A stretch of DNA of 64,000 nucleotides from Biomphalaria glabrata. Its lineage: Eukaryota > Mollusca > Gastropoda > Planorbidae. Numbering within the stretch: the first letter of the stretch is position 1; each line of letters begins with the position of its first letter. Under the pieces are notes generated by a model, which was given only the letters and a program-made list of their open reading frames with translations, was not told the origin of the DNA and ran no database searches. Below, piece after piece: positions 45,472 through 61,088 of this stretch. The stretch lies in NCBI RefSeq assembly GCF_947242115.1, contig NC_074716.1, positions 19,474,090 through 19,538,089 of the forward strand, read 5' to 3'. A program made the translations under genes and the position numbers.

Positions 45472-48400
45472 ATGAACAAAGATGATCATCCAGACATTAC
45501 TACAGTAACAGTTTCATCAGCAGTAAGTTACAAACTTAAATGACTTAAACTAAAAAAACTACTATCGTAACTATGTAACTATGTGACTATCTTAATTCTT
45601 TATTGACTTTATTTCTTATCAGTTATCTAGACTCTAGACATTCTAGATCAGTGATGCTCAAACTTATTCGACCTGTGGGCCATTTTAACTTTCGAAACGC
45701 ATGACGCGGGCCACATCAACAAAAAAGTACGCAAAATGAAATCAAAATTCACCTGAAATGAAAAAGCTATCTGAAACTATTGGATCTATCATCTAGATCT
45801 AGAATCTAGTTCTTACAATATACATTAATTAATGGGATATTTAAAGTCTATCAACATTTTACTATTTTTAGCTACTCTTAACACCTACTTATTTTCTTGT
45901 CTCTTTTCTGTAAATATTCTCATCTGTCCTCCAATCTGTAGGTGCAGTTTGACCAATCTTTTAGACGCAGCTCAAACCAAGAAGGCCTTCATATTTATTT
46001 TATAATGCCGCTGTATGTTTTTTTTTTGTTTAAAACAGCCAGACTGTCTTTACAAACCAAATATGTTGGCTTATTATCATGTTCCACAAAAAAAAAAAAG
46101 ATCCATTTACTTTTCCTGGTAGATTCTACATTCAGAGTTTCATTTCATAAACTCATAATCGCACATTCGTTAAAGGTCATGGTATCAATCCATCACAGAA
46201 AATTGTGAGGGCCCTAACAAAGGTAAAGATACATTTACAACTATTTTTTAAGGGGGCAGGATTTTCTACTTTTTGTACCGACATTTTGGCGGGCCGGATG
46301 GAACCACATCACCGGCCCGCGGGCTGTACTTTGGGCATCACTGTTCTAGATTATATTCTAAGTCTAAGTAATAGACTAGATCTAGTAATAATAAACTAAT
46401 AAAGTAACTAAGTTAAACTAAGTAATAAGTAGTAATAAATAAAAATATAAAGTAGTGTTTTGTAACATTTTGTTGATTATTCAAATTATTGTATTTGAGA
46501 ATATTTAAAATATTTATCTATTTATATTGTCAATTAATTGTTACTCGTAATTGTATTAGATTTTATTAGAATCTATGATCTATTCATATTGATTATTGAT
46601 ACATAACAAAGAGTAGAGACGACACTCTAACTCTAGGACTCTATGTAGTAGAGTTAAGTTTAAGTCAGTAAGTGTCTAAGAGTCTTAAAGAGTATGAACA
46701 ATACAATACTAGCTTTAAGCTTAATGCCACAAGATTTTAATTTTAAAGATGCAACAATGGTCCATCTATACAAACAAAAGGAGGAGGCTTGGTGGCTGAG
46801 CAGTAAAGCCCATGCTTCTGAATGGGGGTCCCGGGTTCTAATCCTGGTGAAGACTGGGATTTTTAATTTTGGGATCTTTGGACGCCTCTGAGTCCACCCA
46901 GCTCTAATGCCACTAATGGGTCCTGAGATTAGTTGGGGAAAAGTAAAGGCGGTCAGTTGTTGTGCTGGCCACATGACACTCTTGTTAACTGTAGGCCACA
47001 GAAATAGATGACCGTTACATCATCTGCCCTATAGACCACAAGCAAAAGGAAACCACTGACTCTGCGAGAACCACAGAGGAATATCACTTCTCTTTAGTGC
47101 TAGGAAAACCTTGTACTTATCATACCAAATTGGTACATAGATCACCTAGAACAGGGGTGGGCAACCTTTTTCTTTTGAGGGTGGCATAAAAAAATTTAGG
47201 AATGGGGGGCTACAATTATATAATATGTATTTACATATACATGGATAGTGTATTAGACATGTACATCTTTTTTTACACTACTGTTTGAGGAATTACAACA
47301 AGATTTAGTGATTTCTAAAACTAATTTTACAAATATTTTTCAAAATTTTGTTATTGCCTTTTTACATCACAATTCATCACAACAATCCAGTTGTATTGTT
47401 GTACTTAATGTAAAATGTTTAATTTTTACACTCGTGCATAATGTTCTGGAACTGTGGTGGAACTAGCTAACTAGTTGTTATCCTTATGACTGCTGTCAAA
47501 TTACAGTCTGTCAGCATCAAGTTGTTCTTACGCTTGTTTGCTTTCAAACAAAAAAAAAAAGTTCACGATTTATGTGGACCCAAATAATGTAAAAATTTAG
47601 CATTAAGTTTTTTTAAGTGTGGAAAATACAGCTTCTGGCTTCCATAAAACTCCCCTTGAAGGTCGTAATTTGCTTGGAGGTATTTCGTCGGAGCTGAATC
47701 AGCTTCTGTACTAAATGCTGAAGTGAGGATATTGAAAACTGGTATCAAGATCTTGATGTCTTAAAATTTGCATTTGAAATTCAACAAGTCATGTACTTTT
47801 CAACCATTTTACTAGAAACCTTTCATCAAAGGAAAATGATTAACCCTGTTTTAACTTGCTTGCCTGGAGAAATGGAAAAGATCTCATATTCTTCTCAAAA
47901 CCTTGCAAATGCTAAGCCAGTGCACACTGCTGTGGTACCGAACATCGTAAAGTTTTGTTTCCACATCTTCAAGTACTTCTCGGAACTGCCTTTGGTTAAG
48001 ACCTCTAGCTCTGATAAGTTTAATCACTGAGATAATTAGGTCAATAACATGTTGATATTCAATGCAGCTTTGTGCAAACTTTCCCATGTAGAGTGTATAG
48101 TTGGGAAATTGTTCTTAAATTTATTAGAAAACCTGTTTTACTCAGTCAAAGCACGGGCGCCATCAGTTCTTACACTTGCCATTTTGTTCCAAGCCAACAT
48201 AATGCTTTCTACACAATCCTTCATAGCATTGAATAAATACTGGTCTGAGTTAGTGTCTTTGAATGAATGTTTCGAAATATTGTCAATAAGCATAATCTTC
48301 ATTTGCTTTAGACTTTTTAGAATGACATGCAGAGACAATGTTTCTTTAGCCTCTTCATCATAAGAGATAAGAAGATATTTAAAATTATTTAATTAATTTT

Positions 48401-51400
48401 TTCCCCTTTATTATCTGTTTAATCTGTGGGCACACCTGAATTCTGTAGGTATTCGCGAGCCGCTTAAAACACTCTGGTGGGCCGCATGAGGTCGACGGGC
48501 CGTGATCTAGAACATGGGCTACTACCAGAAAGTCAGTGTGGCTTCAAAAAGGAGAATAGAACCATTGACACCTTTTTAGTGAGGCAGCTCTAGGAAAAAT
48601 GCCAAGAATTGACCTCTTCTCAATTTATGTTGACCTAACAAAAGCATTCAACAGTGTTAGCAGAGAAGGACTCTGGAAGATCTAAGTATGTATGTCCACA
48701 AAAATTCATAACCATGGTGAGATTTTTATGATGGCATGGAGAGTTCAGGAGAGTGGAGAACCATCTGACTCTGAGCCCTTTGCTGTATCAAATGGGGTAA
48801 AACAGGGTTGTGTCGTAGCACACATATGCTGTTCACTATCAAGTTCTCTGCTATGTTGGCTGATGGAATAGCGGAATAAATGTAACATATAGATGTGAAG
48901 GTGACCTATTCTACCCGAGGCTGCTCAAAGCGAAATCAAAAACAAAATCTGCAACAATCAGGGACCTGATTTGCAGATGACTTTGCCCTAAATGCCTACT
49001 CCAAAATTGATCTGGAGAGGATAGTCAGAGACTTTTCAAGAACATGTTAAGACTTCGGCTTCACTGCAAACACAATGACTGAAGCCTGCTCCAGGTAAAG
49101 CCTACTCAGATCCAAGCATTAAGATAAATGAACAATAAATAAATGCAGTGGAAAGTTTCACCTACCTTGGCAATACACTTTCCCAAAACAGAAACATTGA
49201 TAATGAAATTGACATACATATCACCAAAGCCAGTCTATCGTATAGTAGACTTACTAAAATGTTTGGAGAGGAGTTATTAACACTTGTATAAAGTTGGGGT
49301 CTATCTAACTGTCATTCTCCCCACATTGCCATATGACTCAGAAATGTTGACAGTATACAGAAGACATGCAAAAAAGCTGAACCACTTTCACATGTTCTGT
49401 CTCAGAAAAATACTAAATGTTTAATAGCAAGAAAAAAAAATCTGATACTGAAGTCATTCAAAGAGCAAGCCTGCAAAGTCTCAGTAGCGATGGGCAAGTC
49501 ACGTCTGCAGAATGGAAGACTCCAGCATCCCTAAACAAGTCTTTTATTAAAGAAAGGAAGCGATCACAAGGTGGGCAAAGAAGAGAGAGTGGTGGGAAGG
49601 AGTGACAAACAGACAAGTACATTTTATACCTGTTGTCTAGTATTATAGTAGTCTTTAGATCCAAATTAATCTACTAATCTGTTCTACTTTGATTAGGTCT
49701 AGATCTATATAGACTCAGATATAAATCTTATTAAATCTAGGTAAGTCACTTCACACATAAAGTTATAGGTCTCCGTCTAACCCACTCTAGTCTCTCTCTA
49801 TATATCTAGATTCCTGATCAGTGATGGGCTAACTATGGCCCAAATCTGGCCGGCGTAGAAGTTTTATTTGACTCGCTACATGTCTTGTATTATAATAGAA
49901 AAATCCAAAAAGAATCATTCAGCCAGCAAAATCTTATTTTTTAAAAATTATAGTGCTCGTAAAGCCAATACACATGCAAGTTTATATTATATTTATATTT
50001 ATATATATAGCAATCTAACACATTTGGATGGTGACTTTGTTTAACAATATGACTCAATTTAATGACTCAAGTTTTATGTCTTTTTAAGAAGACAATTTTT
50101 TCACCGATACCTTTTTTAAATATGTCTTGAGTCTTATGATAGAATATATGTATCACATATCACTAACTTAACAAACATTTCCATTTCATTGACTTTAGAT
50201 TGTAGAGCTGAAAGCAGAATTATTTCGAAAGCAGGAAGAGTTCAAGCAAAAAAAGTTAAACAATGAGACTTACCTACATTTAAAACGATCTAAGGTAATG
50301 TACTTTTTCTAATACTTCATTTTTTATTCGGAAATAAAAAAAAATATATAAAATATTTACATGTTCTTATTAAACCTAAATAGAATTTTTCATTCCATGC
50401 TAAAATATTCACCCAAAATTGATCAAAGATAAAGGCACATTTCTTATTCTATATATTCTAGAACAAATTCTTCCCCAGTGCTATCAGAGCATGAAATGGG
50501 TTGCCTGAAGGAGCCATGAAAACGAATGATTTAGCAGAGTTTAAGTTTAATTATCTATATTTATTTCTTGATCGTCATTGCATACTCTAAAGATTATCTG
50601 AATCTATCAAAATAAACAGGATTATATTAATAATGCATGTATTTTTAAATTTTGGTTTACGATGTTACATATAATTATTTATGAAATAGTTTTTAGAATT
50701 ATTAATATCTCAAACTTCAAGTGTAAGTATTTTTTTTATTATTTAAAAAAAATAATATCCATCAATGAAACCTTACAACATTGTTAGTTACCTCGTCACA
50801 GAGTTTAAAAAGCAGTTTACTTGATGAATCTAATTCTGGTGTGTTGGAGAGAGCAAAAAAAGATGTTGAGAGTAGATCTCCAGTTGACAATGAAGATGAC
50901 ATGCTACAGAAGTCTAGGTTTGCTTTTATCTTTTTTTTTTTATCTTTGCTTATTCACAAATTATATTACATTATTTGTTATATTATATTACATTATTTGT
51001 TATGTTTTAATATATGAGTTATCATTTTTTCAGTTTACATATATTTGAAACTTGTTGCTAGATTGTGTTCATGTTAGATATATGTAGTGTGTTAGCTCAT
51101 TCAGTCGGTTAGATAGTGATGGGTTTTTATTTATCTTGATATGTCTATAACAATTTAATGCAGTGAAGTGTGAATTGTTTCATAATCATCATCTATCACT
51201 TGACTTTTGTCGTAGGGGGGCTGTGACAGTTAGTGTAACCAAATCCCTCCACTTTTCCAGGTCAGCAGCTGTTCTTAGTAGGATATCAAGAGATTCTTTT
51301 ATGCTATCCAGCCAGCTTTTCTTTGGATGATCCTTTCTTCATGCTCCCTCCACTGTACCTTGAGGAATGACTTTTGATTATCTTGTATTCAATTATCTTG

Positions 51401-54400
51401 ATATGTCTGTAACAATTGAATGCAACCAAGTGTGAATTGTTTACTAATTAAGAAATATTTACATTTTCTCAATCATTTGATAGTAGCATGGTGGTTCTTT
51501 CTCTGCACAAGATTAATATCTTTTTTTTTTTAGATAAAGTTAAACAAAAACAAAAAAAATAAAAAACCAGATCCGCCATAATAGTTATAGCCACAATAGT
51601 TGTGTTGAAAGTTTAAGGGCGGTTATGTTCAATAGTAAAGTCAATCTTCTTTCATGTTCATCTTTTAATTTGTTAGATGTCAGTTTATTCTCTTTATTTT
51701 ACTTGCATAGCTATTTTCTTTTTATTTATTCAAATTACAAAATCAATTATTATTGTTATTTGTACTTGTAGGTACAATATGAACTGGAATTGAATTAGTT
51801 GAATGTGATTTATTATATCAGTTGTCATTACTTCTGATTATATGTATTAGAAACTCTCTTGAGAATGTCTTCCCAACATGTTAGATAATGTGTAATGTGT
51901 TAGCTCATGTAGTGCGCTATTTCACTCATTGTAAGATAAGATTAGAACATTTTATTGGTCCCAACAAATTGAAATTGGATTTGATTTAAACTGTTTACCT
52001 CTGTCATTTTACTATTTCTATAACTTTTATCATAACTTTATTTTTTTAGGAAAATTCTAGAAGAGAAAGCCAAACTGTATGACAAGATCTCACAGAGTTC
52101 TGTTGTTCCAGGTTCTGAGAATTGTTTTTAGTTTTCTTTGTCTTCAAATTTTTGTTTAAAGTAAAACTTAATTATAACAAGCCTCATGACCCTTTTCTCC
52201 TTTCCTTTTGTTGTGTGTTTGATGCTGATGTTTGTAAAACCTAAAATAGGTTTGAATAAAGAACTAATTTAAAGATTATAAATAAAATTTATTGGAAGCG
52301 AAATTATCTTTCAGTGTTAATTTGTAGTCGGTTTGAATATATGCTTTGAATTTTTTTTTTTTCAAGAATACATGATGTCTGATTTTTTTAAATGTTGTCT
52401 CCTGTTATGGCAATGTATTATTGCTAATGATTGTTGACTTTGAAATTCTAAGTTTATCATTTTGAAAATAATTTTTAGATGAAGATGGCAGTGAATACTA
52501 CTTGGTGGATTTCCAAAAGAAAGTGTTAGACTCAATGTTGGAAGCTAAACAGAATTTAGAAAGAGAAACAACTGAAAAGACCAAATCATCTCAACCAAAT
52601 ACATCAAAGTAATTCTAATCTCATCTCAATAGATGTTTTAGAAATATAATATATATAAATGTATTATGAAATTTTTATTTTTTTTCTGAAAAAAAAAAAC
52701 TATTTGTAGATTCAATGAACAGCTGTCATCAAAAGAGGAAGAAGAGTCATCTTTACTAGTCGCATCCGAAGCATTTAGAGAAAAACTTAGAGAAAAATGG
52801 GAGAGTGAAGCAAATGAACTCTTACAGAAATCTCAGAATGATATTCACTATTCTAACATTCAGTTTGATGGTAAGTCAAACAAATTATTAGACAACAAAG
52901 TACACAAATCTATTCCCACTTTCTTTCCTTACTTGTTGAAGCTAGATGGCATTTGACTGTGGCTTTATGCTTGAAAGACATACAACTAAAATATTTCTAG
53001 TTAATAATATAGTAAAACTTCCATCCTGTATCCAAATAACTTATTCATTTATTTTTTTTTGAAGAATGGGGGGAGGGAGGGGAATCATTTTTCTGACCTG
53101 AAAATGTTTATTACAAATTTAATCAATTTGAATATTGTGCTACATATTGAATAATTAAAATAAATATAGATTGAATAATTTAAATAAACTATGAAATTTT
53201 CTTGTTACAGAAATCAGAAACCATGGTGTGGGCTTCTTTCAATTTTCAAAAGACCACGAACAAAGAGAAAGTGAATTAGCTAGCCTTAAAAAACTTCATA
53301 AAGAAGTAAGACACCAAATCTGTCTTAGACATTACAAGTTTTAAACTTGGCCCAATTAACGAAAGCAATGTACTGCCAGACTCTCTTCTCACGTGTCATA
53401 GTCCTCATCATGTTACAACTTTCATTTTCCACATGCACAATTATTTCAATTGAATAGTTGGATGCTAATTGTAAAGTTACTCAGTAATGCTTGACATAGA
53501 ATGCTCAGTAATGCTGAGTCTTGTTTTTACATTTATTATTGAGATTTTAGTTATCAAAAAAAAATAGCAATAATTATTGTGTCAATAGCATTTCCTCATC
53601 ATTCTAAATAGGGCATTAAAAATGTTTGGTCATCAACTTTATTTCTGAAAATTGCTTGTCTTGGAGAATATAGTGACTACTGTTTCAGTTATGACATTTG
53701 TCTTTATTGCTTTAGTTATGTTGGAAGAATGGTTACTAAAAGTCACATTTGTATTTGCTATTGAACAGATTTCTTAAAGATTGAAGTAGCTGCATTCTTC
53801 ATCTTGAGACTTGAAAGCAAAGATTTATATTCATTTGTTTTCAGACTATAGATGAGCAAGCTCGTAAAGACAGCATTAAAGCTAAAAGAAAGACTCAGAT
53901 GGAGGAGAGGTTGGCCAAAGTTAGACAGAGAAGAAATTTGAAAGAAGGTAATTCTTTGGTAATGTATAAGATCTCCATGGTAATGCATTTGTTTTAAAAG
54001 TTAGAGAAATTGGAAAGAAGGTAACCCTTTGGTAATGTATTAATCTCCTTTGTACTGCATTTGTTTTATGCTCAATCTGAACAAAAATATTCTAAGAGTT
54101 GTACACAGGGTGAAAGAAAGTCTGTAAATTATAATTCAAATAAACTGATGTCCACATCTCTTGTCTACAGCAAGTATATTATCTTATCTTATAGATTACA
54201 GATGTTACTTCGAAAGAGATGATAATTACGTCCTACACATTTCATGCGTCACTCTAGTCATACATGATAAACTTTGCTAAGTTGTTGGTTTTCCTGGCTA
54301 ATTTAGGCACTCCGTTCCATTTTCCATTCTCTATTGCACCAGGGAAGGAGCACTTTACAAATTTGTCCTAGCATATGGAATTTCAAAATTGCCTCTATCT

Positions 54401-57134
54401 TTGTGTCTTTTTGAGTATTTTATTTTTGTATTTGTAAATTATGGTTTAGTGTTTTACGTATTATTGCTACTTTATGTTTTATTCCTAAGTCCTGAAGTGT
54501 CTCTAAATTTAGTGATTTTACTAGTGGTGTTACCCAAGTCAAATGTGAATATTCATTTGTTTTTTTTATTAGTCTTACTGCTCTTTTTTGTATTTGTTAG
54601 TTTGTTTTCTTGAGTTAACACTTTATCTCTGTAATTATTTTTCCACGTTTTGGCAGAGTTGTTCATTTTTCACATTAGTACATTCTACACTGTTAAACTG
54701 AAATAACTTTTTTATTTGTCATCAGAAAATGTTACTTTTGGTATAGAATTATAGGAGAATGCATGCTCTTTTTATATAACACAAATTAAGGTTAATAAGA
54801 CCAAATATTAATTTAATTTAATGAGGTCAAATCAACGATGATATCGTTAATTAGGAGAGAAAGAGTTAATGAGATCCCAAACAGAGGATGCACATTCTAG
54901 TATTGGCCTCTGCCACCTATCGAGAGTGTCAGAATCGGTGGGAGGCTCAGACCCACAACAAACTCAGACACACTGTAGCGGATGTCAGGTGGCGGCCAAC
55001 ATCTAAAGGTCTGACAAGGTGTGGAAGGACGACCATGTCCATACTTAGGATTGGCCACACCTACATCATGCACTCCTTTGTGCTGAAGAGAGAGGAGCCC
55101 CCACTTTGTGAGTACTGTGACTCTTGTCTCACTGTGGAAAATATCCTCATTGATTGCTCCAGATATCAGGATATTAGGGGGAAATATTTTAGAGCACACA
55201 ACCTAAAAACACTGTTTGATAATGTCGATCCTGGGAAGGTACTGGGCTTTGTCCGGTAAGTGGGGGTTCTCTGCGAAAGTTTGATTTGTTATAGGGCAAA
55301 TAAATTGTGAACATGTAATATTTACAACAGATTTTTATTAAATTTTTACAATCTTAACTGTGAATAGACCTTGTTTTTAATGACTTAGCTGTATAAATTT
55401 AGCTCTTGTGATACGAAGAGAGGATAACCCCTGAGGAATTACGGTAACGACATGGCCTAAATTGTGCTGATGTGCCAAAAACCCAAAATACAAATACTAA
55501 TATTGGACTAACTAAGCTTAAAAAGCATTTTAGTTTTATGTTCGTGTTTGATTTGTACAAATTTCTTTTAATAAACCCTATTGTTTTGTTTGATTTTTAC
55601 AAAGCTTATATCAACTCACTGTCTGTCTGTCTGGTTTGTACACATTATTTCTCCCACACCCAATTTTGGATCAAGCAGAAAATTTGCAAAATTATTTCTT
55701 TGACCTGACAACACAAGAATCAATTTAAACAAATAACCAATTAGTTCATATACCAAAAAGCTTTTTTTTAAAAAGTATTTTGTATGTTTTTTTTCAATTG
55801 ATTCTTTTCTTGTTCTATATTTACATTAGTGAAACAAGACATTGATGCTAAAGCCAATACACAACTTATCATTTCTGATTCTGATTCCTGCAAACAACCT
55901 GTTAGCGCAGAGCTTAGCACAAGCAAAGAACTTGATGTGCCTTCTGTACACCAAGATGTCAGTACCAGTGAACAAACCAAAAAACCAATCAGAGAGTGGG
56001 ATAGAGGAAAAGGTTTATTTTTAACTTCTGTCTTTGTTTGAAGTTGATCACATAATAGTGAAATGTATTTTTAACTTCTGTCTTTGTTTGAAGTTGATCA
56101 GATAATAGTGAAATGTATTTTTAACTTCTGTCTTTGTTTGAAGTTGATCAGATAATAGTGAAATGTATTTTTAACTTCTGTCTTTGTTTGAAGTTGATCA
56201 CATAATAGTGAAATGTATTTTTAACTTCTGTCTTTGTTTGAAGTTGATCACATAATAGTGAAATGTATTTTTAACTTCTGTCTTTGTTTGAAGTTGATCA
56301 CATAATAGTGAAATGTATTTTTAACTTCTGTCTTTGTTTGAAGTTGATCACATAATAGTGAAATGTATTTTTTTTTCTCCTGTTTGTAATGAAAAACTTG
56401 TGTTTTTATTTTTAGTTTTCCCAGTCAAGTCTTATGTTGAGGAAAGAAGAAAAGAGAGAGAGTCAGACTTTGCTCCTCCAGACAGCTATTTCACTAGTAC
56501 TGCTTCCAAGGAAGACCTGCGTAGGAAAGAAAAACCTGGACCACAAAAGTCTTTCATAGATAGTAGTTCTGTCCATAAGAATGCTTTGAATGGTCATACA
56601 TTTCCAACATCCTGTGATAGTTCATCTGAGCAGATATTTTATAATAGGAATGTTTCCAATGGTGAACATTTCACTGATCCATCCTATTGTACCCAGTACT
56701 ATATGTCTCACACTTATGGTGCATATCCCCAGAATGCCCCGGTAGATTACAGTTACGATAATACTCCAGCTTCTGTTACCAACTACCAGCCTCACATTTA
56801 TCCTGCTTGGCCAGTGGCAACTCCAATCTCTAGCACTTCATTAGACAGTACTGCTGCCACCTACAAGAGTGGCTATATGCAGCCCAAGAAACCCAAACTT
56901 TCTCTAGTTGATACAAGGTTTGTTCAGAATGACAGTATGGCATCACTGCCACCTAGTGATACTTCTCTACTAGAAGTGAATGCTGTGAATTACACCCCCG
57001 GCAGTTTCACTGCTGCTAAACTGAAACAGTTCAATCAAACTACTGAGGAAATATCACATATGGGAAATAGAAATGAAATTTCTAGTGCTCCAGTTATGTA
57101 TACACTAAAACAAGAAGAGAACAATTCAATATAG
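45472..57134 (+). CDS. CCDC174: Coiled-coil domain-containing protein 174
   Basis: Ten coding exons (45472-45522, 50199-50294, 50802-50917, 52050-52111, 52479-52608, 52710-52870, 53211-53305, 53845-53947, 55830-56012, 56416-57134) with GT/AG borders and matching phases give 571 aa; human CCDC174 is 467. Landmarks: VELKAELFRKQEEFKQKK (19-36), EEKAKLYDK (about 92-100), DEDGSEYYLVDF (109-120), a DUF4078-like charged block from IHYSNIQFDEIRNHGVGFF to RLAKVRQRR (about 195-268), and IREWDRGK (325-332). The human protein is nuclear and linked to RNA splicing. The family's WVDYxDSLGRSR box, expected before the DUF4078-like block, is not found; intron 5 there is only 101 bp and carries none. The C-terminal 240 residues are a Tyr/Ser/Thr/Pro-rich extension. 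Exon 1 was chosen because it supplies the short N-terminus in phase and resembles the human start. Confidence 0.9.
45649..46343. mobile_element. hAT-like MITE with perfect target duplication
   Basis: The ends are CAGTGATGCTCAAAC and (reversed) CAGTGATGCCCAAAG. They are flanked by TTCTAGAT on both sides (45641-45648, 46344-46351), a perfect 8-bp duplication. The subterminal 'GGGCCATTTT...' / 'CGGCCCGCGGGC' sequences are typical of Charlie-like hAT ends. It is 695 bp with no transposase. Confidence 0.85.
46775..47110 (+). mobile_element. tRNA-derived SINE, family B (longest copy)
   Basis: Head GTGGCTGAGCAGTAAAGCCC, good B box GGGTTCTAATCCTGG, then GAAGACTGGGATTTTTAATT, CTGAGTCCACCCAGCTCTAA, TTGGGGAAAAGTAAAGGCGG, GTGCTGGCCACATGACACTC, CCACAGAAATAGATGACCGT and ATCTGCCCTATAGACCACAA. 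Confidence 0.85.
47152..48504 (-). mobile_element. Decayed hAT (Charlie-like) transposon with transposase relics
   Basis: The left end CAGGGGTGGGCAACC is typical of Charlie-like hATs. The flanks ACCTAGAA (47144-47151) and ATCTAGAA (48505-48512) could be an 8-bp duplication with one mismatch. The - strand encodes transposase pieces: 48138-48338 (ends VRTDGARALTE, matching the 'xTTDGAPAMTG' motif), 47884-48087 (VIKLIRARGLNQRQFREVLE...VRYHSSVHWLSICKVLRR) and 47563-47748. These resemble the GTF2IRD2/ZBED-type hAT transposase. Frames are broken by shifts and the right terminal repeat is missing. Confidence 0.75.
48525..49620 (+). mobile_element. LINE ORF2 relic
   Basis: Broken frames read LPESQCGFKKENRTIDTFLVRQL, then SIYVDLTKAFNSVSREGLWK, GVKQGCV, LRLLKAKSKTKSATIRDLICR.DDFAL and TYLGNTLSQNRNIDNEIDIHI. 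This is a collinear non-LTR reverse transcriptase with many breaks. It shares the last block with 31990-32690, so the same family is present twice. Confidence 0.75.
51180..51375 (-). mobile_element. LINE 3' end in CCDC174 intron 3
   Basis: On the - strand: RKDHPKKSWLDSIKESLDIL...DLEKWRDLVTLTVTAPL, the usual last residues of a non-LTR ORF2 ('RPKKxWxDxI...DRxxWRxLV'). About 200 bp remains. Confidence 0.65.
54890..55265 (+). mobile_element. LINE ORF2 C-terminal fragment in CCDC174 intron 8
   Basis: A 123-codon open frame contains WEAQTHNKLRHTVADVRWRP, TTMSILRIGHTYIMHSFVLKR and PPLCEYCDSCLTVENILIDC, the RNase H-proximal 'LRxGHTxLTH...CxxCxxxLTVxHILxxC' end of Jockey/I-type LINEs. The open frame suggests it is not very old. 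Confidence 0.8.
56020..56370 (+). repeat. 50-bp tandem array at the 5' splice site of CCDC174 intron 9
   Basis: Seven copies of TTAACTTCTGTCTTTGTTTG + AAGTTGATCACATAATAGTG + AAATGTATTT, almost identical, beginning within 10 bp of the exon 9 donor (56013) and ending about 45 bp before the exon 10 acceptor. Nearly the whole 403-bp intron is this array. Confidence 0.95.
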
Positions 57135-57179
57135 TTTTATATTTCTTTTGTTGTTAAGTCAGTTAAAATTTTCTCTGAA

Positions 57180-57185
57180 CTTAAT
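57180..57185 (+). terminator. CCDC174 polyadenylation signal
   Basis: AATAAA 46 bp after the stop codon (context CTTAATAAACTCG), the only canonical hexamer close to the stop. Confidence 0.6.
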
Positions 57186-57936
57186 AAACTCGTCTTAAAA
57201 ATACTTATTTTTATGGATTATTATTATATAATTTTCTTAAATAAATCATTACATACTTAAAACTGTAACCCAACACTGTGTTATGTTTATTAAACCTTTA
57301 AGCTGACCATATCTGACAATGTTTGAATGGAAAAAGAAAGGCAGATGAACGTTATGCATGGTTTTAATAACTTCAAACAACAGTGAGATATTTCTAAACA
57401 AAAATGAACAAAATCCCACTAGAAAATGTTTTATTTAATGTGACTTTTGAAATCTTGAAAACATTTTACTTTTCATTTGACCACAAACTATTGAGGTAAA
57501 TAAATGGACTAGGACAATTAGTTGACAACAAATTCAAGGGATTCTTTAGAAGTGAGTGTTCAAAGCTGTTTATTTATAAAGAGATTTCATCTATAAAGTA
57601 AACAATTTTGTGTCATGTGGCAATTATTCCCAATTCTAAATAATATTTCTATCACAAAATGGGTAATTACAGTCTACTTTGAGTCTTGTCCTGCCCTCCA
57701 TGATAATGCAAGTCAAATATTAGCTCTGTAATACCAGTATGAATTGTGGTCAAATCATAAAATAAATTATATATTTCAATAAGACAAAATGCAGCAAATC
57801 CAAAATAATTATTTACAAAATTAAAAAAAACAACTTCAAAATGTTTATGGAAGCAAAGGCTAAAGAAATAATTTATATTGAAATCAAAATGAGTTGTTTT
57901 CTATTCCACACTTCACAAGATTGCTCCTATTCTATT

Positions 57937-61088
<3,152 letters not shown>

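Larger units (their letters stand above)
45523..50198 (+). other. CCDC174 intron 1, filled with mobile elements
   Basis: The intron is 4.7 kb. From left to right it holds a TCTAGATC tract, a hAT-like MITE (45649-46343), a family-B SINE (46775-47110), a decayed hAT transposase element (47152-48504), a LINE fragment (48525-49620) and AT-rich sequence. Confidence 0.8.

Noticed and set aside
55472-55708. A 78-codon frame in CCDC174 intron 8
   Set aside because: Composition is that of AT-rich intron (Phe/Ile/Lys-rich), with no splice sites or known motif.
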